Assembly: GCA_028293625.1 (NCBI GenBank)
Contig: JAQGOL010000026.1
Coordinates: 1 to 61,914 of the forward strand
DNA from: Chthoniobacteraceae bacterium
GTDB taxonomy: Bacteria; Verrucomicrobiota; Verrucomicrobiia; Chthoniobacterales; Chthoniobacteraceae
Length of the DNA stretch: 61,914 bases
Direction: 5' to 3'
Positions 33,294-42,136 of this stretch are shown here, one piece after another; within the stretch, counting starts at the first letter, position 1; every line of letters starts with the position of its first letter. The notes beneath the pieces are model-generated. The model searched no databases. It was not told where the DNA came from and saw nothing but the letters and a program-made list of their open reading frames with translations. Position numbers and translations under genes: made by a program.

Positions 33294-35023
33294 CGCGGCC
33301 TCCGCAGCAGTTTTGCTTTGAGCTCCGCATCAATCCCGGGCACTTGATTCAACCATTCCCGGGCACGGCGCGGCTCTTTGCTCTCCCAACGCGTAAACAG
33401 CTCTTTAATTGCTTTGTTGCGAATAAAAGTATCGCTGATCTGATCAAGCCACAGCCCGGCGCCTTCGGGATCGATGACCGAAAACTCAAGCGCAAGCGTC
33501 TGCAGGGCACTTTCCCGTGCACATCCTCGGGGCAACGATTGCACCCATTGCGCCGCCTTTTCGGGCGATTCATTTGCCCATGTCTCCACCACGCCCCGCG
33601 CCGCATACGTCTGGACCCGGCCAGGCGGCAGCGTGCCAACCCATGCCGTGGCGGCTGCAATATCCTTGGAAGCGGTCGCTGATGCCAGACTGCGCGCTCC
33701 CCAAAGCAGCGACTCGGTGTCGGCATCCCGGGGAAAGTCGCGCCGCGCATCGGAGAGCCGTCCTTTGGCCACAAAAACGTCCGCCAAATCCGAATGTGCG
33801 CGATTCCGCACCTCTCCTGGAGGCAGATTGGCGAGCCATTTCCGGAGGCGCTCCGCGTCAATCAACGGCGAACTGCCAAGTTCACCCATATGTTTTGCAA
33901 GCACCTCAGCGGGCAGCGAATCAAGCCAGTCGAAAAGGGGCGCCGGATCGCGATCATCCCAGGCGTTGACGGTTACACCAATAAACTCACCACTCTGGGA
34001 AAACGGAAGTGTCTTCAACCACTCCAAACTTCGGATGGGGCTTGCTCTCATGAGCGCGCCAGTTGGCGTCCCGTGATCCGCACTTTGAAAATCGAGCAGT
34101 TCAGGATAAGCCGCAACTTGCTTCTGAATCCACTCCAACGGATCAACCTTGCCCTCCTCATCCAATGCTTCGAGTGCATCCCAGGCGAGCTCAGGGCGCT
34201 CGCTTGATTCCAGCTTGCTGAGAAGATTGACCGATAAGGAAGGCATCCGGCGGACTGCATTTAAGTAGACGGAGGAAATGAGGAATGCGCGATCGCGGTC
34301 CTTTTCTTTGAACTCCGCAGCCGCCCGCTCTATCGCGCCCTGGGGATCGGAATATGCCAGTCCTCTCACATAAGATCCAACCGCCAGAGGCCATTCCTTT
34401 TTGCCGCGAAAAGTCTCCAGCCATTCGAGCGCTTTTCTCGGATTGGATTGCCCACTTTGTTCCAAGAGTTGAGCGATTGCGATCCGCTGAGGGGTCTCCA
34501 ACGGAATCCGGGGAATATGCTCAAACAACCATTGCGGATTGCGTTGGGCCAAAACGCTGATCACCCGCGAAGTCTCATCCTCAAACTCCCTGCGAGTCGG
34601 TTGCACGGCCTGAATGATCTTCTCCAAGGCGTGCAAAGCACCCGTTTCATCGAGTTCAAGCCAGCGTTCAAGGCATGTTTGAATGAAATCGAGCGATACC
34701 GTACGATCCAATTTGTCGAGCTTCGTTATGAGCCCACCGGGTTCCTCCAGAGCGGCGAGAAAGTCAGCTGCCTGCAACGCCTGGAGCGCTTCATAAAGCG
34801 CGCTGTTCTTTGCCAGCCCGTCCGGTTGAGCACAAACCGTCCAGACCCTATCCAGCCGATCCTTTACAGACACCAAAGCCTGGTGGTTAGAAATTGGGCC
34901 CGGATTAGGTAATTCCACGCCCTTCCTCAGCGGCGCCCTTTCCTTCCATCCCGGATGAAACGCAGCATATCCCAAAACGAACCCTGTCGCCGACCAAGCC
35001 AGCATAACAAGGGGAAAGCGCAT
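33290..35023 (-). CDS. Secreted helical-repeat protein (paralogue 2)
   Basis: 577 residues from ATG 35023, chosen because it begins MRFPLVMLAWSATGFVLGYA, a signal or anchor helix; the frame extends upstream to 35212 into the end of the permease gene. The body repeats the pattern of its downstream neighbour: SNPRKALEWLETF, DRDPAPLFDWLDSLPA, KDIAAATAWVGTLPPGRVQ, ESPEKAAQWVQSLPRGCAR, KEPRRAREWLNQVPG. The two proteins share architecture and a similar C-terminal ending, so they are an ancient tandem duplication, translationally coupled. No catalytic motif was seen. Confidence 0.75.
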   Translation of the reverse strand: MRFPLVMLAWSATGFVLGYAAFHPGWKERAPLRKGVELPNPGPISNHQALVSVKDRLDRVWTVCAQPDGLAKNSALYEALQALQAADFLAALEEPGGLITKLDKLDRTVSLDFIQTCLERWLELDETGALHALEKIIQAVQPTRREFEDETSRVISVLAQRNPQWLFEHIPRIPLETPQRIAIAQLLEQSGQSNPRKALEWLETFRGKKEWPLAVGSYVRGLAYSDPQGAIERAAAEFKEKDRDRAFLISSVYLNAVRRMPSLSVNLLSKLESSERPELAWDALEALDEEGKVDPLEWIQKQVAAYPELLDFQSADHGTPTGALMRASPIRSLEWLKTLPFSQSGEFIGVTVNAWDDRDPAPLFDWLDSLPAEVLAKHMGELGSSPLIDAERLRKWLANLPPGEVRNRAHSDLADVFVAKGRLSDARRDFPRDADTESLLWGARSLASATASKDIAAATAWVGTLPPGRVQTYAARGVVETWANESPEKAAQWVQSLPRGCARESALQTLALEFSVIDPEGAGLWLDQISDTFIRNKAIKELFTRWESKEPRRAREWLNQVPGIDAELKAKLLRRPR

Positions 35024-35102
35024 GAAGTGAAGAAGAAACGAGTGCTTGGGCAAATACAACGCAAGCTGCGGATCCTGATGCGTTTTCGGGATTAGAACAC
35101 CC

Positions 35103-36797
35103 TTACACCCGGAAGAGCGCCCCGAGCTTTCTTCCCAGCAATCGGCTCGCGCCAAAGATGGCGATCGCCAGGAAAAGCATCGCCCAGACTCCGAGCGCCG
35201 AGGAGATTGCACGCCCTTCGCCCAGGAGCTGGAAAAGTTCGTAGATCGCTTTGGTTATCGGGTAATGCTGTTGTTTTTGCGCGAGCACGAGCGAATCGGA
35301 GACTTCCAGCATTGCGAACGAAAATGCGAGCAGGCCGCCCGCGAGGAGATTGGCTGCGATAAGCGGCAGGGTGACCCGCCAAAGGGTGCGGAGCGGCGGG
35401 CATCCGAGGTTTTGCGCCGCTTCCTCCAACGTCACGCTGGTTTGCTGGAGTCCGGCGGCGGCTGAGCGCACCACATACGGCAGGCGCCTTACCGCGTAAG
35501 CGATCACAAGCAACAGCGTGGGATCTTTGCCGGGATTCAACGCCGCAAACGGGCGGCCTTCCTGGGTCATGGAGATATAGCCAAATGCCAGCACCAGCCC
35601 AGGCACGGCGAGCGGCAGCATGGCAAGCGCATCGAGAACTCCGCGCGCTGGCAACGTGGTACGAACCACAATATAGGCAATCGCAATCCCCAGGATCAGG
35701 TCAAACGCGGTCGAAAGGCTCGCGTATTTAAGACTGTTGAGAATTGAAGGAACCGCCAGGTAATGACCAAGAGCCGTCTCGTAATGGGATAAGGTCCACT
35801 CGGTCGGCAGGATCGTCCGATACCATTGGCCCGCAAACGAAATACAAATCACTCCCGCGTGCGGCAGCAACGCGATGGCGGTGACTCCTCCAAATGCGAG
35901 CAGGCAAATCAAGCGCATCAGCGGCCCCGCTTCCCGTGCACCGCCGGCAGTAGTGGCTTTCGCGGCCATGGCGTGGTTTGCATCCCCGGCAAAAAACCGG
36001 CTCACGGCATAAAGCAGCAGCGTGCTCGCGAGCATCACCACCACAAGCGCGAATGGAAACGGGTTGCCGGCGATTTCCTTGATCCCGTAAAAGATCTGCA
36101 CCGGGGTCACGCGCGCGTAATCGAACATCAGGGGGACTCCCAATTCGGTAAACGCGAAGATAAATACAATGGTTCCGCCCGCAAAAAGCCCCGGCACAAT
36201 GAGCGGCAGCGTGATTTTCCGGAACCGGCGCAGCCCGGTGCAACCGAGGTTTTCCGCCGCCTCTTCCATGGCGGGATCCAGGTTTGCCAATGCCGCGGTG
36301 AGATTAAGGAAAAGAATCGGATAAAGGTGCAAGGCGTTCACAGCCACCACGCCCCAGAATTGGCCGCGTCCCAGCCAGTCGAAATTCGCGTCGGGCGCCA
36401 TTAGTCCGCTCTTTGTCAGGAGCGCATTGAGAGCGCCGAATTGCCCCAGGATTTGACGAATCCCAATGGCGCCGACAAAAGGCGGAAGGATCATCGGCAC
36501 GAGAACCAGGGCTGAAAGCAGCTTTTTGCCGGGAAAATCAAATCGATCGGCCAGCCAGGAAAGCGGCAGTGCAATCGCCAGCGTCAGGATCGTGGTTGCC
36601 ACCGCCAGAAAAAACGCGTTTCGAAGCCCTTCGAGATAGATCCGGTTCTTAAACACCTCGGCGATAAAATCAAATGTCAGCTTTCCGTCCGCATCGATGA
36701 AAGCGCCGCCGAGGGTTGTGACGATGGGCCAGATGAAAAAGCAGCCAAAGAATGCCATGGCAAAAAGCCACACGATCCAGGCAAAAGACTTCGACAT
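35103..36797 (-). CDS. Fused two-domain iron(III)/thiamine-type ABC permease
   Basis: 564 residues from ATG 36797. It consists of two concatenated BPD_transp_1 permease domains (about 55-260 and 325-545), each with an EAA-like loop: MEEAAENLGCTGLRRFRKITLPL and LEEAAQNLGCPPLRTLWRVTLPL. About twelve membrane helices. This duplication inside one chain is typical of FbpB/ThiP-type permeases for ferric iron, thiamine and similar ligands. No ATPase or binding-protein gene is near, so partners must be elsewhere. The frame runs on to 36869, but the extra 24 residues look non-membrane and atypical. Confidence 0.88.
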   Translation of the reverse strand: MSKSFAWIVWLFAMAFFGCFFIWPIVTTLGGAFIDADGKLTFDFIAEVFKNRIYLEGLRNAFFLAVATTILTLAIALPLSWLADRFDFPGKKLLSALVLVPMILPPFVGAIGIRQILGQFGALNALLTKSGLMAPDANFDWLGRGQFWGVVAVNALHLYPILFLNLTAALANLDPAMEEAAENLGCTGLRRFRKITLPLIVPGLFAGGTIVFIFAFTELGVPLMFDYARVTPVQIFYGIKEIAGNPFPFALVVVMLASTLLLYAVSRFFAGDANHAMAAKATTAGGAREAGPLMRLICLLAFGGVTAIALLPHAGVICISFAGQWYRTILPTEWTLSHYETALGHYLAVPSILNSLKYASLSTAFDLILGIAIAYIVVRTTLPARGVLDALAMLPLAVPGLVLAFGYISMTQEGRPFAALNPGKDPTLLLVIAYAVRRLPYVVRSAAAGLQQTSVTLEEAAQNLGCPPLRTLWRVTLPLIAANLLAGGLLAFSFAMLEVSDSLVLAQKQQHYPITKAIYELFQLLGEGRAISSALGVWAMLFLAIAIFGASRLLGRKLGALFRV

Positions 36798-37009
36798 GCA
36801 GCGCTCGTAGCCGAAGCGGCCCTGGCAGTCGAGGCCGATGGCAATCAACACTCCTCCAACGCCTCTCACGGACGCGGAATTTCCGAATCAACCGCGTGCT
36901 CGTAAGCGCCGCCTAAGCCACTCGCGTTATCGGGACGGCTAGGAAACCGCCGCATCCTTGATGTATCCCGCGCTGAAAATCACCGCCATGGAGCGGCGTT
37001 GATTCCGGT

Positions 37010-37288
37010 TCAACTTTTCAGCGGCAAAGGAATCGACTCGCCAATAAGCAATACCGGCAGCCCTCCGCGGATCGGATAAAACCGGGTTGCATCTTCGCGC
37101 AAAAGCCCCGCCTCGATCATGAACCCCACCGCGTTGCCGGAATAATCCGCCAGGCCCCGCTGTAATCGGGCGGCTTCCAGGGACGCGATTAATTCCTCGG
37201 AAGCCAATGCCAATGCCTGCCGCGTCTCCGGGCAGCGCAACAAGGCAAGGATTTCCGCCGACACCCCGCTTTTAGTAGGCGAATCCAT
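37010..37288 (-). CDS. Trm112-like (UPF0434) protein
   Basis: 92 residues from ATG 37288. It opens with SAEILALLRCPETRQALALAS and ends with REDATRFYPIRGGLPVLLIGESIPL, the pattern of Trm112p/YcaR-like proteins that otherwise carry a zinc ribbon; only one cysteine is left here, so metal binding is doubtful. Family members assist methyltransferases or have unknown roles in bacteria. It overlaps the 3' end of the flavin reductase-like gene by 17 nt and is very likely co-translated. The same frame extends further upstream, but that part lies inside the neighbouring gene. Confidence 0.75.
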   Translation of the reverse strand: MDSPTKSGVSAEILALLRCPETRQALALASEELIASLEAARLQRGLADYSGNAVGFMIEAGLLREDATRFYPIRGGLPVLLIGESIPLPLKS

Positions 37289-37739
37289 TGGCTCGCACGC
37301 GCACCATCGGTTCAGCCGACTCTCTTTGCAGGGCGCCATCGAGCACTTCAGCCAGATAAAGTGTATGATCGCCCGCGTCCAATTTGCCGACCACTTTGCA
37401 GGCCAGAAACGCCCATGCCTCGCTAAATTGCGGGATGCCAAATGCATTCTCAACCCGGGCCAACTCTTCAAAGGCCGCCGGGTTGTCGCCGCGGGCAAAC
37501 GCTTTCAACAACGCATTGTCGTCCTTGCTCAAAACGTGCAGGCCAAAAAGACCGTCCCCTTCCAGAGCGGCGACGATCGGACGGCCGGACCCAAGGGCAA
37601 TTGATACCATGGGAGGCTCAAAACCGGCTTGCTCAACGAAGCTGCAAAGCATCCCAATCGGCACGTCGTTGAGTTTGGCGGTCGCCACATAAAGGCCGCT
37701 GGCGATTTTGCCAATGGCCGCTCCGATAGATTTGCTCAT
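37272..37739 (-). CDS. Flavin reductase-like domain protein
   Basis: 155 residues from ATG 37739 (MSKSIGAAIGKIASGLYVATA). This start and the region CSFVEQAGFEPPMVSIALGSGRPI, FGLHVLSKDD and FACKVVGKLDAGDHTLYLAEV (approximate) follow the FMN-binding split-barrel (Flavin_Reduct) family, which reduces flavin with NAD(P)H or holds FMN. At 155 residues it is of typical length. It overlaps the Trm112-like gene. The partner enzyme is not visible. Confidence 0.85.
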   Translation of the reverse strand: MSKSIGAAIGKIASGLYVATAKLNDVPIGMLCSFVEQAGFEPPMVSIALGSGRPIVAALEGDGLFGLHVLSKDDNALLKAFARGDNPAAFEELARVENAFGIPQFSEAWAFLACKVVGKLDAGDHTLYLAEVLDGALQRESAEPMVRVRANGFAY

Positions 37740-37949
37740 ACAGGCAGGAGTAAAGAAACTGGGAATCTTAAGTTTTGGAGGCGGCCCACTCGTCGTGAAC
37801 CGAAGATGCATTTTGCCAACAACATCCGGACGCCATAACCGGAGAAAAAGAAACCCGCTCCGCCAAAAACCGCGGTTACGGTCCAGCGGAACGGGGTTCT
37901 GAAGTTCATCGGCAGCTTGCAGGGAAGGCCCTGCTCTTTTGGCAAAACC

Positions 37950-39137
37950 TTAGTATTTGGGGACGGACGGATCGACCTGCTCGGCCCACGCGGTAATGCC
38001 GCCATCGAGGTTCCAGAGCTTGCCAAATCCGGCTTCCTGCAAAAGCTTTAGAGCACGCGCTGAGCGAACCCCGGTCTTGCATTGAAGCACGATTTCGTCC
38101 GCGCTATCGAGCTCGCTCATGCGCGAAGCCAATTGGCCAAGCGGAATCAAACGCGAACCGGGAATGCGGCAGATATCGTATTCGAACGGCTCGCGCACAT
38201 CGACAAGGACGAAGTTTTCCGTCCGATCCTGCTTTGCTTTCAAATCAAGAGCGGTAATGGCGGGCACATGCGCCTCGGCTTCCTCGGCCGCCTTGGCCTG
38301 GGGAATGCCGCAGAACTGATCGTAATCGATGAGCTCGGTAATTGTCGGATTATCGCCGCAGACCGGGCACTTTGGATCCTTGCGCAGCTTGAACTCGCGG
38401 AACTTCATCTTGAGCGCATCGAAATGGATGAGCTTTCCAATAATCGGCTCGCCAATGCCCATGATGAGCTTGATCGCCTCAATGGCTTGAATCACGCCAA
38501 TGATCCCGGGCAGCACTCCAAGCACGCCGCCTTCCGCGCAGCTTGGAACCATCCCTGGAGGCGGCGGTTCGGGGAACATGCAACGATAGCATGGCCCGCC
38601 AAGATGCGGCGCGAACACGGTCGCCTGCCCGTCAAAGCGGAAAATCGAGCCGTAAACGTTCGGCTTTTTAAGGAAAACACAGATGTCGTTGGAGAGATAC
38701 CGGGTCGGGAAATTGTCGGTCCCATCGATCACGATGTCGTAAGGCTCAACGAGTTCCTTCGCGTTTTCAGCGGTGAAAAAGGTGTCGTAAAGGTCCACCT
38801 GCACGTTCGGGTTCACCTCGCGAATCCGATCACGGGCCGAGTTCAGCTTTTTACGGCCGACATCCTTTGTGCCGTGAAGAATCTGACGCTGAAGATTGGA
38901 GAAATCGACGGTATCGCCATCGACAAGCCCCATGCGACCGATGCCGGCGGCTGCGAGGTAAAGGGCGATGGGCGAACCAAGTCCGCCTGCGCCGATGCAA
39001 AGAATGCTGGCTGCCTTAAGTCGTTTCTGACCTTCAAGCGTCACCTCCGGCATGATGAGATGCCGGGAGTAACGGGCGATCTCGTCGTTGCTGAATTCAA
39101 TGCGCTCAAGGCGGCTCGGGTCAATGATACTGGCCAT
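37950..39137 (-). CDS. moeB: MoeB/ThiF-type adenylyltransferase with C-terminal rhodanese
   Basis: 395 residues. E1-like domain: the ATP loop GAGGLGSP (about 49-56), D78-x5-RQ (VDFSNLQRQ), the cysteine C200 in VPSCAEGG, and the zinc ligands C183/C186 and C257/C260 (CYRC, CPVC). The rhodanese domain (about 300-395) has an active-site cysteine C353 in CKTGVRS. This Uba4/MoeZ-type fusion adenylates the C-terminus of a small sulfur-carrier protein (MoaD, ThiS or CysO-like) and can transfer sulfur to it. No carrier gene is next to it, so the pathway (molybdopterin, thiamine, cysteine or tRNA thiolation) is open. Confidence 0.93.
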   Translation of the reverse strand: MASIIDPSRLERIEFSNDEIARYSRHLIMPEVTLEGQKRLKAASILCIGAGGLGSPIALYLAAAGIGRMGLVDGDTVDFSNLQRQILHGTKDVGRKKLNSARDRIREVNPNVQVDLYDTFFTAENAKELVEPYDIVIDGTDNFPTRYLSNDICVFLKKPNVYGSIFRFDGQATVFAPHLGGPCYRCMFPEPPPPGMVPSCAEGGVLGVLPGIIGVIQAIEAIKLIMGIGEPIIGKLIHFDALKMKFREFKLRKDPKCPVCGDNPTITELIDYDQFCGIPQAKAAEEAEAHVPAITALDLKAKQDRTENFVLVDVREPFEYDICRIPGSRLIPLGQLASRMSELDSADEIVLQCKTGVRSARALKLLQEAGFGKLWNLDGGITAWAEQVDPSVPKY

Positions 39138-39621
39138 AATTTTGGGACGGCGACCCTACCACGACTTTCCCATTTGAAAAGGAGGGCTTTGGCAACGATG
39201 CGGAGAAAGGCAAAAACGGAGTAGGAAAACCTCCGGTCCCGGCTTGTTTGCATGGGCCGCGAATCGCGCCCTCTTCCCGCATCTTCCATCCTTCAGCCTT
39301 GCCAAAGCCCGACTGCTCGCTTAGCAGATGCGCAGGGTGTGGGTGAACCAAGGGCAAATGCGCTTGTGCTATCTCCAGCCGAGCCCTTTTAATCCTGAGC
39401 ACTTCTCCTGGTTAAAAGAGTTCATTTCCGGCGCGGTCGTTTTTGCGCCGAGGACGTGGAGAGGCGCTGAGGCCTCATTCGTCCACACTTTCCACCCGGC
39501 GGAACTTTGTTCAGCGACCGTCCGTGCTCCTTTGTTTCGTAATCGAGCGGCGGAGCGGCCTGTGAATGCGGCAACACGCCGCTTCCGTCCTTACATCAAC
39601 CGATAAATATAGTTCATTGAC
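39138..39621. other. Intergenic region between moeB and the RRM gene
   Basis: 484 bp without a supported gene. A plus-strand frame at 39328-39606 has no recognisable content. I saw no structured RNA. The promoters of both divergent genes are presumably here. Confidence 0.5.
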
Positions 39622-40134
39622 ATGAAATCCAAGCAATCCAGACCTTCGGGTCGCCGTTCGGAGCGCGCCCCGCGGCGTTCCGTTCGCGGCCGTGAAGAGT
39701 CGCGTGCCGCAAAGCCACCCGCAAAAAAGGGCTTTTGGCAAAAACTCGTTGCCTTCTTCACCGGCGGCAAAAAATCGGCGGCCACCTCCGGCAACCAAGC
39801 CAAAAAAACGTCCACCCCGGCTCGATTCAACACCCCGCGCAAGCCTGAGGTCACCGAGGTTACCTCTGCCAAACTCTATGTTGGCAATCTTTCCTTTAAA
39901 GCCACGGAAAGTGACCTGGAAGAGCTCTTCAACGGAGTGGGCGTCGTGCGCACCGCTGAAATTGTGACTCACAAAGACACCGACAAGTCGAAGGGCTTCG
40001 GGTTTGTGCTCATGACAACCATCGATGAAGCCAAACGCGCCGTGAGCGAGTTGCACGACCGCGATTTTCTCGGTCGCAAACTCGTTGTGAACGGAGCCAA
40101 AACCAACGATCGCGAGCCAAACTATCGCGGCTAA
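39622..40134 (+). CDS. RNA-binding protein with RRM domain
   Basis: 170 residues. A basic, Arg/Lys/Ser-rich N-terminus (1-75) precedes an RRM at about 83-160 with RNP2 LYVGNLSF and RNP1 KSKGFGFVLM, and the ending KLVVNGAKTNDREP. Bacterial single-RRM proteins of this type (Rbp) bind single-stranded RNA and are linked to cold adaptation; the long basic tail is a less usual addition and may also bind nucleic acid. Followed by a good terminator at 40159. Confidence 0.92.
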   Translation: MKSKQSRPSGRRSERAPRRSVRGREESRAAKPPAKKGFWQKLVAFFTGGKKSAATSGNQAKKTSTPARFNTPRKPEVTEVTSAKLYVGNLSFKATESDLEELFNGVGVVRTAEIVTHKDTDKSKGFGFVLMTTIDEAKRAVSELHDRDFLGRKLVVNGAKTNDREPNYRG

Positions 40135-40158
40135 ACCGTTGGAAAACCAGAATTGACC

Positions 40159-40198
40159 AAGGGAGGTTCATCGCAAGGTGAGCCTCCCTTTGCTTTTA
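40159..40198 (+). terminator. Rho-independent terminator after the RRM gene
   Basis: A 12-bp stem AAGGGAGGTTCA against TGAGCCTCCCTT (one G-U pair, 8-nt loop) is followed by TGCTTTTAT. It lies 24 bp after the stop codon and before miaA. Confidence 0.85.
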
Positions 40199-40213
40199 TA
40201 AACGTCTCCTCTC

Positions 40214-41098
40214 ATGCCATCGACTTTCTTCCTTCTCGGTCCGACCGCCTCGGGTAAAACCGCCCTCGCAATTGAAGCCGCGGCCCTTTGCGATGCCGAG
40301 ATCGTCGGAGCCGATGCGTTCCAGATCTATCGCGGACTCGACATTCTCACCGCGAAACCCTCGGTGGAAGAGCGCTTACGGACTCCGCATCATTTGGTCG
40401 GGGAGATCGCGTTAAGCCAGCCCTTCGATGTGGCCCAATATGCGGCAGCGGCAGGCGATCGAATCCGCGAGATCCATGCACGCGGCAAACACGTGCTCGT
40501 GGTGGGCGGCACGGGACTTTATGTGCGCGCCCTTACCCATGGCCTGGCCGATCTGCCGCCTGCGGATGCGGCCCTGCGAAATCAATTGGAATCAATGCAG
40601 CCTGAAGAACTGCAGGCACGCCTGCTTCAATATGATCCGGTGGCCGCGGCAGCGATTGATCTAAAGAATCCGCGCCGGGTGATTCGTGCGGTGGAGGTAT
40701 GCATCTTAACCGGCAAACCCTTTTCAAGTTTTCGTCAGCAATGGAATACGCCGAAGCCCGACGTCCAGGGTATCGTTTTAATGGCTGAGCGCACTGGGCT
40801 CTACGAGAGGATCAACCGGCGGACCGAAAACATGTTTATGGAAGGCGTCGTGGAGGAAGTGCGGGACGCCGGCCCGATTGGCTCCACGGCGGCCCAGGCC
40901 ATTGGACTTCGTGAAATCCGAGCCTGCTGCGAGGGGCTAATCTCCAAAGCTCAATGCATTGAATCCATTCAGCTCGCCACCCGCCGCTATGCTAAACGTC
41001 AGATCACCTGGTTCAGGAAAGAAACGGCGTTTGATGCCACGGCCTCAAGCCGGGATCTTGCCGAACAAATTGCCCGGCGTGTTGGCGAACAGTTATAG
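40214..41098 (+). CDS. miaA: tRNA dimethylallyltransferase
   Basis: 294 residues. The P-loop GPTASGKT is at 9-16, followed by GADAFQIYRGLDILTAKPS and the HHLVGEI region, and VVGGTGLYVRAL (about 96-107), all hallmarks of MiaA, which prenylates N6 of A37 in tRNAs reading U-starting codons. Length is typical. The C-terminus ends with the expected YAKRQITWFRKE. It converges with the DUF4870 gene and overlaps its 3' end by 6 nt. The partner MiaB is not in the window. Confidence 0.96.
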   Translation: MPSTFFLLGPTASGKTALAIEAAALCDAEIVGADAFQIYRGLDILTAKPSVEERLRTPHHLVGEIALSQPFDVAQYAAAAGDRIREIHARGKHVLVVGGTGLYVRALTHGLADLPPADAALRNQLESMQPEELQARLLQYDPVAAAAIDLKNPRRVIRAVEVCILTGKPFSSFRQQWNTPKPDVQGIVLMAERTGLYERINRRTENMFMEGVVEEVRDAGPIGSTAAQAIGLREIRACCEGLISKAQCIESIQLATRRYAKRQITWFRKETAFDATASSRDLAEQIARRVGEQL

Positions 41099-41500
41099 CG
41101 GCTGCCTGCTGGAAAGCTGCTTGCGAGCAAGCGGTCCCAGGTAGGGCACTTCCCATTCCTTGCCCGAGAACGCTTTCCAGATCTGCACCACGTAGAGAGC
41201 CAATGCCCCTAATACGACGACGGCCGAAATAATCGAAAAGCCCATCGAGAGCAATTTTCCCAGCAACGGAATTTCAAGAAGCACCTCCTTGCTTACCCGC
41301 AGCACTACGGTCAGCACGAACCAGGCGCATCCAAATAGGATCGATTGCATCGAGTAAAAGCGCACATACGGATTCTTGCGATCAAGAAGCAGGAACACGA
41401 GGCCTCCAATTGGGGGGAAAACACAAGCGAGCGTTGCGGCCACATTCGAAGGAAGACCACCCCGTTCTGGAGGAAGGGAAACAGGCTCGGAAACAGACAT
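41093..41500 (-). CDS. DUF4870-like small membrane protein
   Basis: 135 residues from ATG 41500. Three membrane segments (about 20-36, 51-69, 83-111) and the conserved CVFPPIGGLVFLLLDRKNPYVRFYSMQSIL pattern of DUF4870/Tic20-like proteins, split here around the first two helices. Function unknown in the family. Inner membrane. The frame extends to 41545, but its additional residues have no membrane or signal character. Confidence 0.8.
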   Translation of the reverse strand: MSVSEPVSLPPERGGLPSNVAATLACVFPPIGGLVFLLLDRKNPYVRFYSMQSILFGCAWFVLTVVLRVSKEVLLEIPLLGKLLSMGFSIISAVVVLGALALYVVQIWKAFSGKEWEVPYLGPLARKQLSSRQPL

Positions 41501-41676
41501 ACAGGTTTGGCAAACTAGGCCCCGGCCTTTCACAGTCAAGATCATCGCGCGCCCTTGCTGCAGTGAACTGACTTTGCTGTTTACCCAATCATCGGAATTT
41601 GTACACTGCGCACGTTCTTAACCCCACCTCGGTGGCCACCCCAGAGCGAAATCTCCTCCCGGACTTTTGAGACTTT

Positions 41677-42093
41677 ATGGCCAAAACACCGACTAAGGTT
41701 GCCGCGAAAACGGCATCCATCCCAACACCTGCTCCGGCATCCGTAAAAGCGCCTGCAAAACGCGTCACAGGCGTCAAGCAGCCCGCCCCTCCGCTGCCCG
41801 TCAAACCAACGAGCAAAGCGCCCGCATCCAAAAAGAAACCGGCTGTGGCAGCCGTCGTTCAGCCGCCTGCTCCGGAGCCTGTTGTCAGGAAAGCCGCCGC
41901 GCCTCGCAGGAAACCGATCGCCGCTCCTGCCGCGCCGATCAGTTTTCAGGAAGAGGTTGCGTTGCGCGCCTATTATCTTGGAGAAGCGCGCCGTGCCAAA
42001 GGGCTGCCTGGAGACGAGCATCACGACTGGATTGAAGCCGAGCGACAGATCCAAAGCGAGGCTCAGCCAAAGGCGAAGACCCGAAATCGTTAG
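41677..42093 (+). CDS. DUF2934 domain protein with Ala/Pro/Lys-rich tail
   Basis: 138 residues. The first ~85 residues are low-complexity Lys/Ala/Pro/Thr, like a histone-like or linker tail. The end, FQEEVALRAYYLGEARRAKG followed by LPGDEHHDWIEAERQI, is a DUF2934 domain (PF11154), a short helical module of unknown function frequent in acidobacterial and proteobacterial genomes. Standalone gene. The basic tail suggests nucleic-acid contact, which is inference only. Confidence 0.8.
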   Translation: MAKTPTKVAAKTASIPTPAPASVKAPAKRVTGVKQPAPPLPVKPTSKAPASKKKPAVAAVVQPPAPEPVVRKAAAPRRKPIAAPAAPISFQEEVALRAYYLGEARRAKGLPGDEHHDWIEAERQIQSEAQPKAKTRNR

Positions 42094-42136
42094 GCTCCCA
42101 CGTTACTTAAAGAGCTATAGTCCGGGCCGTACCTTC

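Noticed and set aside
36939-36989. 16-codon minus-strand ORF (starting MAVIFSAGY) before the permease
   Set aside because: Too short to judge; no ribosome binding site, no leader-peptide features such as a hairpin or codon run.
38082-39224. 380-residue plus-strand frame
   Set aside because: Complete antisense overlap with moeB, whose motifs are unmistakable.
39328-39606. 92-residue plus-strand frame upstream of the RRM gene
   Set aside because: No domain, no ribosome binding site, unlike any protein I know.
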